A stretch of 64,000 bases of DNA from Novosphingobium guangzhouense. Lineage in GTDB: Bacteria; Pseudomonadota; Alphaproteobacteria; Sphingomonadales; Sphingomonadaceae. Of the stretch, positions 18,046-26,575 are shown piece after piece (position 1 is the first letter of the stretch; each line of letters begins with the position of its first letter). The stretch is from contig NZ_LYMM01000027.1 of the NCBI RefSeq assembly GCF_002896965.1, positions 48,323 to 112,322 of the forward strand. Reading direction: 5' to 3'. The position numbers were made by a program, and so were the translations under genes. A model generated the notes under the pieces. That model was given only the letters and a program-made list of their open reading frames with translations. It made no database searches and was not told the DNA's origin.

Positions 18046-18250
18046 CGATCCACTCCGTTGCGCTGGGATGACGGTTCCGCGACGGCCCGTTCATCCTGGT
18101 CATCGTTTGCAACGCGACACGACAATCAAACGATCCGCGCCGAATCGTTGAAACGGGCCTGACTGCATCAGCTGTGCGATGGGCAGCTTGACGGTAGCAG
18201 GCACCCTGCCCGTATCGTCCTTAATTCACATATCCGCACAACTCCGGGGG

Positions 18251-19429
18251 TCAGCTCAAACGCCCTCGGAAATCCTCATAATCGAACTTGCGGATGCATT
18301 CGAGCGAGTCGGTTTCCGAGTCCCACAGCCAGATCGACGGCAACGGTACGCCGTTGAAGGTCGTCGTCTTGACCATCGAGTAATGCGCCTGATCGAGAAA
18401 CGCGAAACGCTGGCCGGCTTCGGGATCGGTCGGAAGCACATAGTCGCCAATGACGTCGCCTGCCAGGCACGACGGACCGCCAAGGCGTACCGCCTCACCC
18501 TCGTCTTCGCTGCGCTCGCCCAGCAGCGCGGGGCGATAGGGCGCCTCGATTACGTCGGGCATGTGACAGGTTGCGGAAATATCGACGATGGCCACAGGCA
18601 TGCCGTTCCAGCCCACGTCCAGCACTGTGCCGACAAGAATTCCGGCATCCAGCGCCACTGCCTCGCCCGGTTCGATATAGATTTCCGCGCCGGTATCCTC
18701 GGCCATGTCGGCCAGGAATTCGATCAGTTCCTCGCGCTGGTAGTCAGCGCGGGTAACATGATGGCCGCCACCGATATTGATCCATTTGAGCTGCCCGAAG
18801 AACGGTTCGAGGAAATCGAACACCTTGTCCCAGGTCCGCTGCAGCGGCTCGAAATCCTGCTCGCACAAATTGTGAAAATGGATGCCATCTATCAGTCCGA
18901 CATGATCCTCGGTCAGCTGATCGATAGGGAAGCCCAGGCGCGAATGCGGCGCGCTCGGGTCGTATTTGGGCACTTCGCCTTCGGGGTGCAGCGGATTGAC
19001 GCGCAACCCGATATCGAAGCTCTCGCCGCGCGCGCGCGCGCCTTCGATGAAGGGCCAGAAGCGTTCGATCTGTGCTGGCGAATTGAAGATCACGTGGTCG
19101 GAAAGGCGCAGGATTTCGTCCATGTCCTCTGCCTTGTAGGCCGCGCAATAGGTTGCGATCTCGCCGTCGTAGAACTCCGAGGCAAGGCGCGCTTCCCACA
19201 GGCCCGACGTGCAAACGCCGTCGAGATATTCTCCCACGATCGGTGCAGTCGACCACATCGAGAACGCCTTCAGCGCGGACAGCACCTTGGCACCGGACTG
19301 TTCGCCGATCTCGCTCAAAATGCGCAGGTTGGAGCGCAGCTTGGCAGCATCGACCACGAAAGCAGGGCTATCGACACGCGAAAGGTCGAAGTTCGCAAAT
19401 GCGCCCGGATCGCCGGCTCTGGTTTCCAT
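18251..19429 (-). CDS. nspC: Carboxyspermidine/carboxynorspermidine decarboxylase
   Basis: PLP fold III enzyme that decarboxylates carboxyspermidine to spermidine (or the nor-form where diaminopropane is available). It has 392 residues. Lys54 in LSALKAFSMWS is the PLP lysine. HNLCEQDFEPL, the glycine loop NIGGGHHVTR and the box GPSCLAGD, with the catalytic Cys, match the NspC/CASDC family. It is the last gene of a minus-strand string with the matching dehydrogenase (20225-21436), and ornithine decarboxylase follows after the long leader. With putrescine as substrate, spermidine is the expected product. Confidence 0.9.
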   Translation of the reverse strand: METRAGDPGAFANFDLSRVDSPAFVVDAAKLRSNLRILSEIGEQSGAKVLSALKAFSMWSTAPIVGEYLDGVCTSGLWEARLASEFYDGEIATYCAAYKAEDMDEILRLSDHVIFNSPAQIERFWPFIEGARARGESFDIGLRVNPLHPEGEVPKYDPSAPHSRLGFPIDQLTEDHVGLIDGIHFHNLCEQDFEPLQRTWDKVFDFLEPFFGQLKWINIGGGHHVTRADYQREELIEFLADMAEDTGAEIYIEPGEAVALDAGILVGTVLDVGWNGMPVAIVDISATCHMPDVIEAPYRPALLGERSEDEGEAVRLGGPSCLAGDVIGDYVLPTDPEAGQRFAFLDQAHYSMVKTTTFNGVPLPSIWLWDSETDSLECIRKFDYEDFRGRLS

Positions 19430-19441
19430 TGTATCAGTTCC

Positions 19442-19792
19442 CTAGCCCAGCGGGCCTTTGAAGATGAACCACGCCCCTGCCCCGACAAGGCAGAAGCCGA
19501 CGATCTCGTTCCAGCCCGGCTTCTGCCCGAACAGCGCCCAGGCTACCAGCACGAAGCCCAGCAGCGAAAACGCTTCCTGCATGACCTTGAGCTGGCCGAG
19601 CGAATAAGCAGAACTGCCGATCCGGTTCGCCGGAACCGCAAGGCAATATTCGAAGAATGCGATGCCCCAACTCATGGCGATCGCCACCCACAGCGCCTTT
19701 CCCGGCACCTTGAGATGAAGATACCATGCGGTATTCATGAACAGGTTGGAGCCCGCCAGCAAAGCCACGGGCGCAACAAAGGACCAGTTCAT
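19442..19792 (-). CDS. DUF486 small membrane protein
   Basis: A 116-residue protein with four membrane segments. FMNTAWYLHLK, FFEYCLAVPANRIG and the GQLK..QE core fit the DUF486 family, related to small drug/metabolite transporter halves. It lies between the lipoprotein gene (4-base gap) and carboxyspermidine decarboxylase (12-base gap). Transport of a polyamine or precursor is a contextual guess; the family has no proven substrate that I know of. Confidence 0.75.
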   Translation of the reverse strand: MNWSFVAPVALLAGSNLFMNTAWYLHLKVPGKALWVAIAMSWGIAFFEYCLAVPANRIGSSAYSLGQLKVMQEAFSLLGFVLVAWALFGQKPGWNEIVGFCLVGAGAWFIFKGPLG

Positions 19793-19796
19793 CGGA

Positions 19797-20225
19797 TCAG
19801 TCGACGCAGATCGCGTAGGCTGCCTTGCCGCCCTTGACCTCTGCATAACAGCCGAATAGCCGGTCATCGGCCTGGCACTGCCCGGTCGCCGCCTTGTCCG
19901 GCGAAACGGAGCCCGCGCTGCCAACGCACTTGCCTTCACATTGCGCGGAATCGCTGCACTGTCTGCCCGCATCCGCATAAGGATGCACGCACATCTCCAT
20001 GCCCAGCATCCCGCGCCGCTGCGCGGTGCCACCGCCGGAGACGCAGGCTGCCTTGTCCGCAGCGCTCATGTCGCGCGCGTAGGACTGGTTGCCTGCGGGC
20101 TCTGCAGGACCTGCCGGTACCGCGGGTGCCACCGGTTGCGGCGCAGGCGCCTCGCCGGGCGTGCAGCCGCCAAGCGAGAGCGCACCCAGCGCGGAAAGGT
20201 ACAGGAGGCGTGAGCGGCCGCCCAT
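19797..20225 (-). CDS. Cys-rich lipoprotein
   Basis: A 142-residue protein with a lipoprotein signal (LSLGGC) and a Pro/Ala-rich linker. The following domain contains nine further Cys, in pairs consistent with disulfides, including CSDSAQCEGKC. Its ATG overlaps the dehydrogenase stop by one base (TGATG form), so it belongs to the same operon and the start is well supported. I do not recognise the domain; the CxxxC-EGKC spacing resembles small Cys-knot modules. Confidence 0.7.
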   Translation of the reverse strand: MGGRSRLLYLSALGALSLGGCTPGEAPAPQPVAPAVPAGPAEPAGNQSYARDMSAADKAACVSGGGTAQRRGMLGMEMCVHPYADAGRQCSDSAQCEGKCVGSAGSVSPDKAATGQCQADDRLFGCYAEVKGGKAAYAICVD

Positions 20226-21436
20226 CAGAACGGCAGCGGCTCCGACAGTTCCTCGACGGTCCACGGCAGGCCATGCTTGTTGAGCATGTCCATGAAGGGA
20301 TCGGGATCGAACTGTTCCATGTTGAAGACACCCTCACCCGACCACGCGCCGGTCATGACCATGGCGGCACCGATCATCGCCGGTACGCCGGTGGTGTAGC
20401 TGACGGCCTGGTTGCCGGTTTCTGCGTAAGCATCTTCATGGTCACAGATGTTCTTGATGTAGAACGTCTTTTCACCCGAACCGTCGAGCGCTTCGCCGGT
20501 CGCGATATCGCCGATGTTGGTCTTGCCCTTGGTCGTGGCGCCAAGCGAGGCGGGTTCAGGCAGCACGGCCTTGAGGAACTGCAGCGGCACGATTTCCACG
20601 CCGTTGTAGATCACCGGATCAATGCGGGTCATACCCACGTTCTGCAGCACGGTGAGGTGCTGGATATAGGCATCGCCGAAGGTCATCCAGAAGCGGCCGC
20701 GTTCCATCTCGGGGATGAATTTCGCAAGGCTTTCAAGCTCTTCGTGGTACATCATGTACATGTTCTTCGGGCCAACGCCCTCGAAGTCGAAGCTGACCTT
20801 CTTGCCCATCGCCGGGGTTTCGACGAAGTCGCCGTTCTCCCAGTGGCGGGCGGGCGCGGTCACTTCGCGGATGTTGATCTCCGGGTTGAAGTTCGTCGCG
20901 AAGGCCTGTCCGTGGTCACCGCCGTTGCAGTCGAGAATGTCGAGCGTGCGGATGGTCTTCAACTTGTGCTTCTTGAGCCACATCGCGAAGACGCTGGTGA
21001 CGCCCGGATCGAAGCCCGAACCGAGCAGCGCCATCAGGCCCGCTTCCTTGAAGCGTTCCTGGTAGGCCCACTGCCAGTGATATTCGAACTTGGCCACATC
21101 CTTGGGCTCGTAGTTCGCGGTGTCCATGTAGTGCGTGCCGGTCGCAAGGCAGGCATCCATGATCGCAAGGTCTTGATAAGGCAGGGCAAGATTGACCACC
21201 AGCTTCGGGCCGATGCTGCGGATCAGCGCCGAGGTCGCCTCCACGTCGTCAGCGTCGATGGCATAAGTGGAGATCGTCACGCCCGTGCGCGCCTTGACCG
21301 ATTCGGCGATCGCTTCGCACTTCGAGACGGTGCGGCTGGCCAGATGGATGTCCGGGAAGATGTCGGGGTTCATCGCCATCTTGTGAACCGCAACCGAGCC
21401 GACGCCACCTGCGCCGATCACCAGAACCTTGCTCAC
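20225..21436 (-). CDS. Carboxyspermidine dehydrogenase (saccharopine dehydrogenase family)
   Basis: NADPH-dependent enzyme expected to condense aspartate semialdehyde with putrescine to carboxyspermidine, the step before the decarboxylase in the same cluster. It has 403 residues. The N-terminal Rossmann motif is VLVIGAGGVGSVAVHK. NYEPKDV, GSGFDPGVTSVF and LDCNGGDHGQ are features of the CANSDH/Lys1-like branch. GTG at 21436 has AAGGAG eight bases upstream; a TTG directly before it (21439) is less well spaced. It heads the polyamine operon and is divergent from btaA. Confidence 0.88.
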   Translation of the reverse strand: MSKVLVIGAGGVGSVAVHKMAMNPDIFPDIHLASRTVSKCEAIAESVKARTGVTISTYAIDADDVEATSALIRSIGPKLVVNLALPYQDLAIMDACLATGTHYMDTANYEPKDVAKFEYHWQWAYQERFKEAGLMALLGSGFDPGVTSVFAMWLKKHKLKTIRTLDILDCNGGDHGQAFATNFNPEINIREVTAPARHWENGDFVETPAMGKKVSFDFEGVGPKNMYMMYHEELESLAKFIPEMERGRFWMTFGDAYIQHLTVLQNVGMTRIDPVIYNGVEIVPLQFLKAVLPEPASLGATTKGKTNIGDIATGEALDGSGEKTFYIKNICDHEDAYAETGNQAVSYTTGVPAMIGAAMVMTGAWSGEGVFNMEQFDPDPFMDMLNKHGLPWTVEELSEPLPF

Positions 21437-21644
21437 CAACCTGTCTCCTTGGACCTAGAGGCCCCGGGGGCCAATCGAAAGCGCGCCATATAGGGCCGTT
21501 CTGTGACAACTCAACTGTGCGGCACACAACCGCACCCAAGGTGTACACAACGATACCCCAAGCGCACTCAGAGGCACCCTAGCGCCACACGACGCGCCCG
21601 CAAAGACGCACGGCCCAGCCCGGCTGTCACAAACCGCCTTCAAG

Positions 21645-21662
21645 CCGTCATCACCCGGTCAC
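21645..21662 (+). promoter_or_regulatory. Candidate Pho box upstream of btaA
   Basis: Two direct repeats, CCGTCAT and CGGTCAC, are separated by CACC, so they repeat every 11 bases like a PhoB site (CTGTCAT-N4-CTGTCAC). Twelve of the 14 repeat positions match that consensus. A further CTGTCAC lies at 21624-21630. The site ends about 45 bases before the btaA ATG. Phosphate control of btaAB is known in Rhodobacter and Sinorhizobium; here it is inferred. Confidence 0.5.
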
Positions 21663-21707
21663 TGCACGGTGTCATTCGCGCCGCATCCCTTCGCAGGAGC
21701 CAGTTCC

Positions 21708-22934
21708 ATGACGCGCCCTCTTTCCGGCCCCCGTTCCAATCTGATCGAGAACGCGGTCGTCCGCGACGAAGCCTCGCGCAAGAGCAAGCTGCTCGACAAG
21801 GCCTTCGCCATGGCTTTCAAGGGCCTTGTCTATGCCCAGATCTGGGAAGACCCGGTTGCCGACATGACGGCGATGGAGATCACGCCGGACAGCCGCATCA
21901 TCACCATCGCCAGCGGCGGCTGCAACGCGCTGTCGTACCTCACGGCGAACCCGGCGCATATCACCGTGGTGGACCTCAACACCGCGCACATCGCGCTCAA
22001 CAACCTCAAGCACGCCGCGGTGCGCCATCTCAGCCACGCCGAAGTGCGCCGCTTCATCGCTGAGGCCGACCGCGCGGAGAACGTTGCGCTGTATCGCGAA
22101 CGTCTGGCTCCTCATCTTGACGAAGCGACCCGCCGTTACTGGGAAGGCCGCGACCTCGTGGGCCGTCGCCGCATCGGAGCATTCACGCGCGGCGTCTATC
22201 GTCACGGCCTGCTTGGCGGCTTCATCGGCGCGGCGCATGTCATCGCCCGGTTGCACAGGGTCAACCCGGCCGAGATTCTCGACGCCGCTTCGATGGAGGA
22301 ACAGCGCCGCATCTTCGACGAGCGCTTCGCCCCCGTGTTCGAGCGCCGCTTCGTGCGCTGGCTGACCAAGCACCCTGCATCGCTGTTCGGCCTTGGCATC
22401 CCGCCGGCGCAGTACGATGCGCTTGCAGGCGGCCAGTCCATGGCCGACGTGCTGCGCGGCCGGCTGGAAAAGCTGGCCTGCCACTTCCCGGTCAACGACA
22501 ACTACTTTGCCTGGCAGGCATTCTCGCGCGGGTACGGCAAGGGCGTGGAAGCGCCCCTGCCCCCGTACCTGCAGGAAGCCAACCTGCCCCTGGTACGCGA
22601 ACGGCTTGACCGGCTGGACCTGCGCCATGCCAACTTCACTCACGTCCTCGCCGCCGCGGACGCTGCCAGCTACGACCGCTACGTCCTGCTCGATGCACAG
22701 GACTGGATGACCGACGCGCAGCTGACCGAATTGTGGGCCGAGATCACCCGCACCGCAAAGCCGGGCGCGCGGGTGCTGTTCCGCACCGCCGCCGAACCCT
22801 CGCTGCTGCCGGGCCGGGTGCCCGACGCCATTCTCGATCGCTGGACCTACCGCGTCGAAGAATCGCAAGCCGCGACGCGGGCGGATCGTTCTTCGATCTA
22901 TGGCGGCGTCCACCTCTACGCTTTCAACGGCTGA
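21708..22934 (+). CDS. btaA: BtaA, S-adenosylmethionine:diacylglycerol 3-amino-3-carboxypropyl transferase
   Basis: First enzyme of the betaine lipid DGTS pathway; it moves the aminocarboxypropyl group of SAM to diacylglycerol. It has 408 residues. The SAM-binding start is IASGGCNALSYL, followed by VVDLNTAHIALNNLK. The N-terminal LVYAQIWEDP and late VLLDAQDWM are typical of BtaA/DUF3419 proteins. The ATG at 21708 has AGGAG eight bases upstream; the in-frame GTG at 21669 falls inside the probable promoter. btaB follows 19 bases after the stop. Confidence 0.9.
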   Translation: MTRPLSGPRSNLIENAVVRDEASRKSKLLDKAFAMAFKGLVYAQIWEDPVADMTAMEITPDSRIITIASGGCNALSYLTANPAHITVVDLNTAHIALNNLKHAAVRHLSHAEVRRFIAEADRAENVALYRERLAPHLDEATRRYWEGRDLVGRRRIGAFTRGVYRHGLLGGFIGAAHVIARLHRVNPAEILDAASMEEQRRIFDERFAPVFERRFVRWLTKHPASLFGLGIPPAQYDALAGGQSMADVLRGRLEKLACHFPVNDNYFAWQAFSRGYGKGVEAPLPPYLQEANLPLVRERLDRLDLRHANFTHVLAAADAASYDRYVLLDAQDWMTDAQLTELWAEITRTAKPGARVLFRTAAEPSLLPGRVPDAILDRWTYRVEESQAATRADRSSIYGGVHLYAFNG

Positions 22935-22953
22935 TCCGGGGAACCGCTTCCAG

Positions 22954-23595
22954 ATGGCCTCCACCGCACAGAACCATGCCGCGCTGATGGACAGCATCTA
23001 TCGCTGGCAGCGCCCGATCTACGACCTGACGCGCAAATACTACCTGTTCGGGCGCGACCGACTGATCAACGAACTGGATGCCAAGCCCGGCATGGCCGTG
23101 CTGGAAATCGGCTGCGGCACCGGGCGCAACCTTGCGCATGTCGGCAAGACCTGGCGCGGGGTGCGGCTGTTCGGGCTGGACATCTCCAGCGAGATGCTGG
23201 CCGCCGCGCGCAAGACGCTGGGCACCGGCGGCACGCTGGCGCTGGGCGACGCGACCCGCTTCGACGCCGGGACGCTGCTGGGACGCGAGGGTTTCGAGCG
23301 GGTCATGCTGTCCTACGCCGTCTCGATGATCCCGGACTGGCAGGCCGCACTGTCGCAGGCTGCCGTTACGCTGGCGCCGCGCGGGGCCTTGCACGTGGTC
23401 GATTTCGGAGACTGCGCGGGCCTGCCCTTACCGCTACGCAAGGGCCTGCTGGGCTGGCTGGCGAAGTTCCATGTCACCCCCAGGCTGGACCTTGCGGAAG
23501 TGGCCGGGCGCGTCGCCGACGAACACGGCCTAACGCTGGAACATCGCCGTGGACCTTTCGGCTACTACCAGATGGTGCGCCTCGCACGAATATGA
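22954..23595 (+). CDS. btaB: BtaB, betaine-lipid N-methyltransferase
   Basis: SAM-dependent methyltransferase that adds three methyls to the homoserine head group made by BtaA, giving DGTS. It has 213 residues. Class I motifs are VLEIGCGTGRNL (motif I), FGLDISSEML and MLSYAVSMIPDW. N-terminal IYRWQRPIYDLTRKYYLFGRD is typical of BtaB. An ATG at 22900 would overlap btaA by 35 bases; 22954 is preferred, with GGGGA about 11 bases upstream. Confidence 0.88.
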   Translation: MASTAQNHAALMDSIYRWQRPIYDLTRKYYLFGRDRLINELDAKPGMAVLEIGCGTGRNLAHVGKTWRGVRLFGLDISSEMLAAARKTLGTGGTLALGDATRFDAGTLLGREGFERVMLSYAVSMIPDWQAALSQAAVTLAPRGALHVVDFGDCAGLPLPLRKGLLGWLAKFHVTPRLDLAEVAGRVADEHGLTLEHRRGPFGYYQMVRLARI

Positions 23596-23701
23596 CTTCG
23601 CTCTCAGAAGGTTTTAGCCACCCAGCCATTCCGCTGCCGGGCTTCATTTTCTGAAACAGCGGGGGTTTGCTGCCGTCCGGCGCGCGTCTAACACCGCGCC
23701 C

Positions 23702-24670
23702 ATGACCCTGCGCACCCCCACGCCCGAAGGCATCGCCCTCGCCGCCCGCAAGGTGGCCGAGATTCTTCCCCGCACGCCGCTGCTGCCGCTTGATGTCGAT
23801 GGGCGCACGATCTGGTGCAAGGCGGAAAGCCTGCAGCCGGTGGGCGCCTTCAAGATCCGTGGCGCCTGGCATCGTCTCAGCGCCCTTTCGCAAGAAGAAC
23901 GCGCGCGTGGCGTCGTCGGCGTCTCCAGCGGGAACCATGCGCAGGGCGTGGCCTGGGCCGCGCGGCGGCTGGGCATCAGCGCGGCGATCGTCATGCCGGT
24001 TGATGCGCCCGAAGTGAAGCTGGCCAATACCCGCGCGCTGGGCGCCGAAGTGGTGCTTTACGACCGCCCCGGCGGCGAGGATCGCGATGAAGTTTCCCAG
24101 CGCCTCTGCGCGGAGCGCGGCGCCACGCTTGTCCACGCCTATGCCGATCCGTGGATCATCGAAGGTCAGGGTTCCACCGCGATCGAGATTACCGCGCAGC
24201 TGGCCGAACAGGGGCTCGCCGGGCCGGATCTGATCGTCGCCCCCTGCGGCGGTGGCGGACTGACGGCGGGCCTTGCCCTCGCCTGCCCCGATGCGCGGAT
24301 CGTGCCGGTCGAACCCGAAGGCTGGGACGATGTGTGCCGCAGCCTTGCCAGTGGAGAGATCCGGCGCGTCGGTCCCGATGCGCCGCCCACGCCTTGCGAC
24401 GCACTGCAGACGCCGGGCACATGGCCGATCAACTTCGCGATCCTTAAAGAGCGCTGCCCGTTCGGCGTAGTCGCCACTCCGGCCGAAGTTCGCGCCGCGC
24501 AGCGGCTTGCCTTTGCGAAGCTGCGGCTGGTGCTGGAGCCCGGCGGCGCGGCGGCGCTGGCGGCAGTGTTGGCGGGCAAGGTCGAACTGGGCGAACGCAG
24601 CGCGGTAATTCTTTCCGGCGGCAACACCGATGCGGCCGCGTTCGCACAGGTGCTTTCGTCCCAGGATTGA
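23702..24670 (+). CDS. Threonine/serine dehydratase-like PLP enzyme
   Basis: Fold II PLP lyase of 322 residues, with no regulatory ACT domain, so it resembles catabolic threonine dehydratase or serine racemase rather than biosynthetic IlvA. Lys51 in GAFKIRGA binds PLP. SSGNHAQGVA is the substrate loop and APCGGGGLTAG the phosphate loop. The gene stands alone about 100 bases after btaB. Choosing between a threonine dehydratase, serine dehydratase or racemase role is not possible from sequence alone. Confidence 0.85.
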   Translation: MTLRTPTPEGIALAARKVAEILPRTPLLPLDVDGRTIWCKAESLQPVGAFKIRGAWHRLSALSQEERARGVVGVSSGNHAQGVAWAARRLGISAAIVMPVDAPEVKLANTRALGAEVVLYDRPGGEDRDEVSQRLCAERGATLVHAYADPWIIEGQGSTAIEITAQLAEQGLAGPDLIVAPCGGGGLTAGLALACPDARIVPVEPEGWDDVCRSLASGEIRRVGPDAPPTPCDALQTPGTWPINFAILKERCPFGVVATPAEVRAAQRLAFAKLRLVLEPGGAAALAAVLAGKVELGERSAVILSGGNTDAAAFAQVLSSQD

Positions 24671-24759
24671 ACGGAGCCACCCGCAAACTCCCGATGGAAC
24701 CGGCAGGGATTGCGCGATATGTTCCCTGTATATCGGCATGATGTGTCGGGAGTATCGCG

Positions 24760-24984
24760 ATGGACAAGGGAATGCCCGTCCACGCCCTGAAGCCGTTCAA
24801 GATCGTCTTCATCGGGGTGGAGCTGTTCTTCATCTGCATCACGCTGGCGGCGCTGGCGGACGTGGTAATGGCCGAAAACTGGGGCCTGGGCTGGAGCGTA
24901 TTCTTCCTCGGCTTCATCGCCAGCGCTTGGGGCGCCGCGGCCTATCCGGTATTCTGCGGGTGCTGTGGCTGGAACCGCCGCTGA
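24760..24984 (+). CDS. Small two-helix membrane protein
   Basis: A 74-residue protein with two hydrophobic segments (about residues 14-36 and 44-64) and a Cys-containing end (FCGCCGWN). GGGAG lies eight bases before the ATG. I do not recognise a family. Nothing ties it functionally to its neighbours. Confidence 0.5.
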   Translation: MDKGMPVHALKPFKIVFIGVELFFICITLAALADVVMAENWGLGWSVFFLGFIASAWGAAAYPVFCGCCGWNRR

Positions 24985-25005
24985 ACGCCTGCTAGAAACC
25001 GCGCC

Positions 25006-25266
25006 ATGGATTTAGACGACCAGCTGCGCCGCTACTTCGCCACCGACGACCTTTCCACCGTCACCCCTGCCGGGCTTGAAGCCGGGGTGGAGCGGATGAA
25101 AGTCGATTTCGGGATGGAACAGGACAAGGGCCGCCGCTTTGCGCTGTGGGCGCTGATGCACATCCTTGGCGCCGCGCCCGACCTCGACGTCGCGTTCGAA
25201 AACGAGGACGAACGCAACGTCGCGCGTGACTTCATGGAAATGATGGAAAAGGCGGCGGGGCTTTAA
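25006..25266 (+). CDS. Small acidic hypothetical protein
   Basis: An 86-residue soluble acidic protein, probably helical, ending DFMEMMEKAAGL. No known motif is visible. It follows the two-helix gene by 21 bases and ends convergently with the methyltransferase gene. Codon choice is like that of the neighbours, which supports a real gene. Confidence 0.55.
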   Translation: MDLDDQLRRYFATDDLSTVTPAGLEAGVERMKVDFGMEQDKGRRFALWALMHILGAAPDLDVAFENEDERNVARDFMEMMEKAAGL

Positions 25267-25274
25267 GGCCCCGC
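25255..25274. terminator. Hairpin at a convergent gene end
   Basis: GCGGGGC and GCCCCGC form a perfect 7-bp stem with loop TTTAAG, spanning the stop of the 86-residue gene and the space before the methyltransferase stop. There is no clear T-run. It may act on both strands. Confidence 0.4.
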
Positions 25275-25275
25275 T

Positions 25276-26535
25276 TCAATCCCGCACGAAATAGCTCGCC
25301 AGTTCCACATGGGTGGACCAGCGGAACTGGCCGACCGGCCGCAATTCCACCAGCCGGAAGCCCGCCTCCACCAGCCGCGCGGCATCGCGCGACCAGCTTG
25401 ACGGGTTGCAGCTGACATAGACCACGCGGGACACGGTGGAATCGGCGATGCATTCCACCTGCTCGCGCGCGCCGGCGCGCGGCGGATCGAGGACCACGGC
25501 GGCAAAGCGGCTCAGTTCGTCCGGCTGCAACGGGTTGCGGAACAAGTCGCGGTGGACGCTGAAGACGGGCAGCTGCGCACGGTCCGCACCCGCCTTGCAG
25601 GCAAAATGAACGTCGCGCGCGGCTTCTGCCGCCAGCACTTTCGTTTCCGGCCCGGCCAGCGCGAACGCGAACGTGCCAAGGCCGGAAAACAGGTCAGCCA
25701 CCGTGGGCGCGCCCGCCAGCCATTCGCGCGCGGCGCCCACCAGCGCCTCCTCGCCATCCAGCGTCGCCTGCAGGAACGTGCCCGGCGGAAACGGCACTTT
25801 CACGCCTCCAAGGGTCACCGTGACCGGCACCGGCTCCCATACCGTTTCAAAGCCATAGCCGCCGTCCATCGTCAGGCGCGCCAGCTTGTGTTCGCGCGCG
25901 AAGTCCAGCATCGCCTCGGTCGCGGCAAGCCCTTCTGCGGTCAGGCCCTTGACGCCAAGGTCGATGCCCTGATCCACCAGCGTCATCTCGATGTCGGCGG
26001 CCATGCGCGCCTGCACCTTGCCCGGCGCGGGTTTGCCGTGGCGGCCCTTCTTGACCGGAGCAGCCTTGCCCATCGTGATGAGCAGCTTGCGCAAGGGGCC
26101 AAGCAGCGCCACGATTTCCGGCACCAGGACCGGGCACTCCTCCAGCTCGACCAGCCGGTGCGACTTCGCCTCGCGAAAGCCGATCACCACGCGCCCGCCC
26201 GAACTTTCCGCGCGCAGCGAGGCGCGGCGGCGCGAATGCGGCGGCGAAAGGTGCGGCGGGGCAAGCACTTCGGCCCCCAGTTCCTGCGAAGCCGACGCAT
26301 TGGCGACGCGGCCTTCGACGAAAGCTGTCAGGCTCTCCTCGTCCAGTTGCTGCAACTGGCACCCGCCGCAGCTGCCGAAGTGGCGACACGGCGGCTCGAC
26401 GTGGTGCGGCCCCCATTCAAGCGTGTCGTCGATGCGCAGCTTGTCGCCGGGCGCGGCGCCCCAGGCGAAGCGGCCGGACGCGGTGACGCCATCGCCCTTG
26501 GAGGCGATGCGCAGGATTTCCTCGGATTCGGTCAT
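25276..26535 (-). CDS. RlmC/RlmD-like 23S rRNA (uracil-5-)-methyltransferase
   Basis: SAM-dependent RNA methyltransferase of 419 residues. The [4Fe-4S] ligand pattern CRHFGSCGGC is near residue 50, with the fourth Cys in LEECPVL. The SAM fold has LFSGLGTFAFAL. The catalytic pair is VLDPPRAG and VSCNPSSWSRD, whose Cys attacks C6 of uracil. ATG at 26535 (MTESEE) is chosen; earlier in-frame codons lie in the nnr 3' end. It is 40 bases downstream of nnr. The exact rRNA position modified cannot be told. Confidence 0.85.
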   Translation of the reverse strand: MTESEEILRIASKGDGVTASGRFAWGAAPGDKLRIDDTLEWGPHHVEPPCRHFGSCGGCQLQQLDEESLTAFVEGRVANASASQELGAEVLAPPHLSPPHSRRRASLRAESSGGRVVIGFREAKSHRLVELEECPVLVPEIVALLGPLRKLLITMGKAAPVKKGRHGKPAPGKVQARMAADIEMTLVDQGIDLGVKGLTAEGLAATEAMLDFAREHKLARLTMDGGYGFETVWEPVPVTVTLGGVKVPFPPGTFLQATLDGEEALVGAAREWLAGAPTVADLFSGLGTFAFALAGPETKVLAAEAARDVHFACKAGADRAQLPVFSVHRDLFRNPLQPDELSRFAAVVLDPPRAGAREQVECIADSTVSRVVYVSCNPSSWSRDAARLVEAGFRLVELRPVGQFRWSTHVELASYFVRD

Positions 26536-26575
26536 GGCGCTCGCGCCTATGCCCGTGGGCGTGCCCGCCTGCAAG

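Larger units (their letters stand above)
17837..18150 (-). promoter_or_regulatory. Structured leader of the ornithine decarboxylase mRNA
   Basis: The 414-base gap between the carboxyspermidine decarboxylase stop and the decarboxylase TTG is the only gap over 300 bases in the window. In transcript order it holds: an 8-bp hairpin at 18129-18149; a bulged hairpin pairing 18087-18096 with 18066-18074; a 39-codon frame at 17926-18045; and a 13-bp helix pairing 17883-17895 with 17842-17854 that covers the GGGGG ribosome binding site. A conserved speF RNA motif upstream of ornithine decarboxylase genes is known in alphaproteobacteria; I cannot confirm membership without a covariance search. The part from 18151 to 18250 shows only a short GCAGG/CCTGC hairpin and possible promoter sequence. 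Confidence 0.65.

Noticed and set aside
18179..19837. 552-codon plus-strand frame across the carboxyspermidine decarboxylase gene
   Set aside because: Antisense shadow of a conserved enzyme; no ribosome binding site and no family features.
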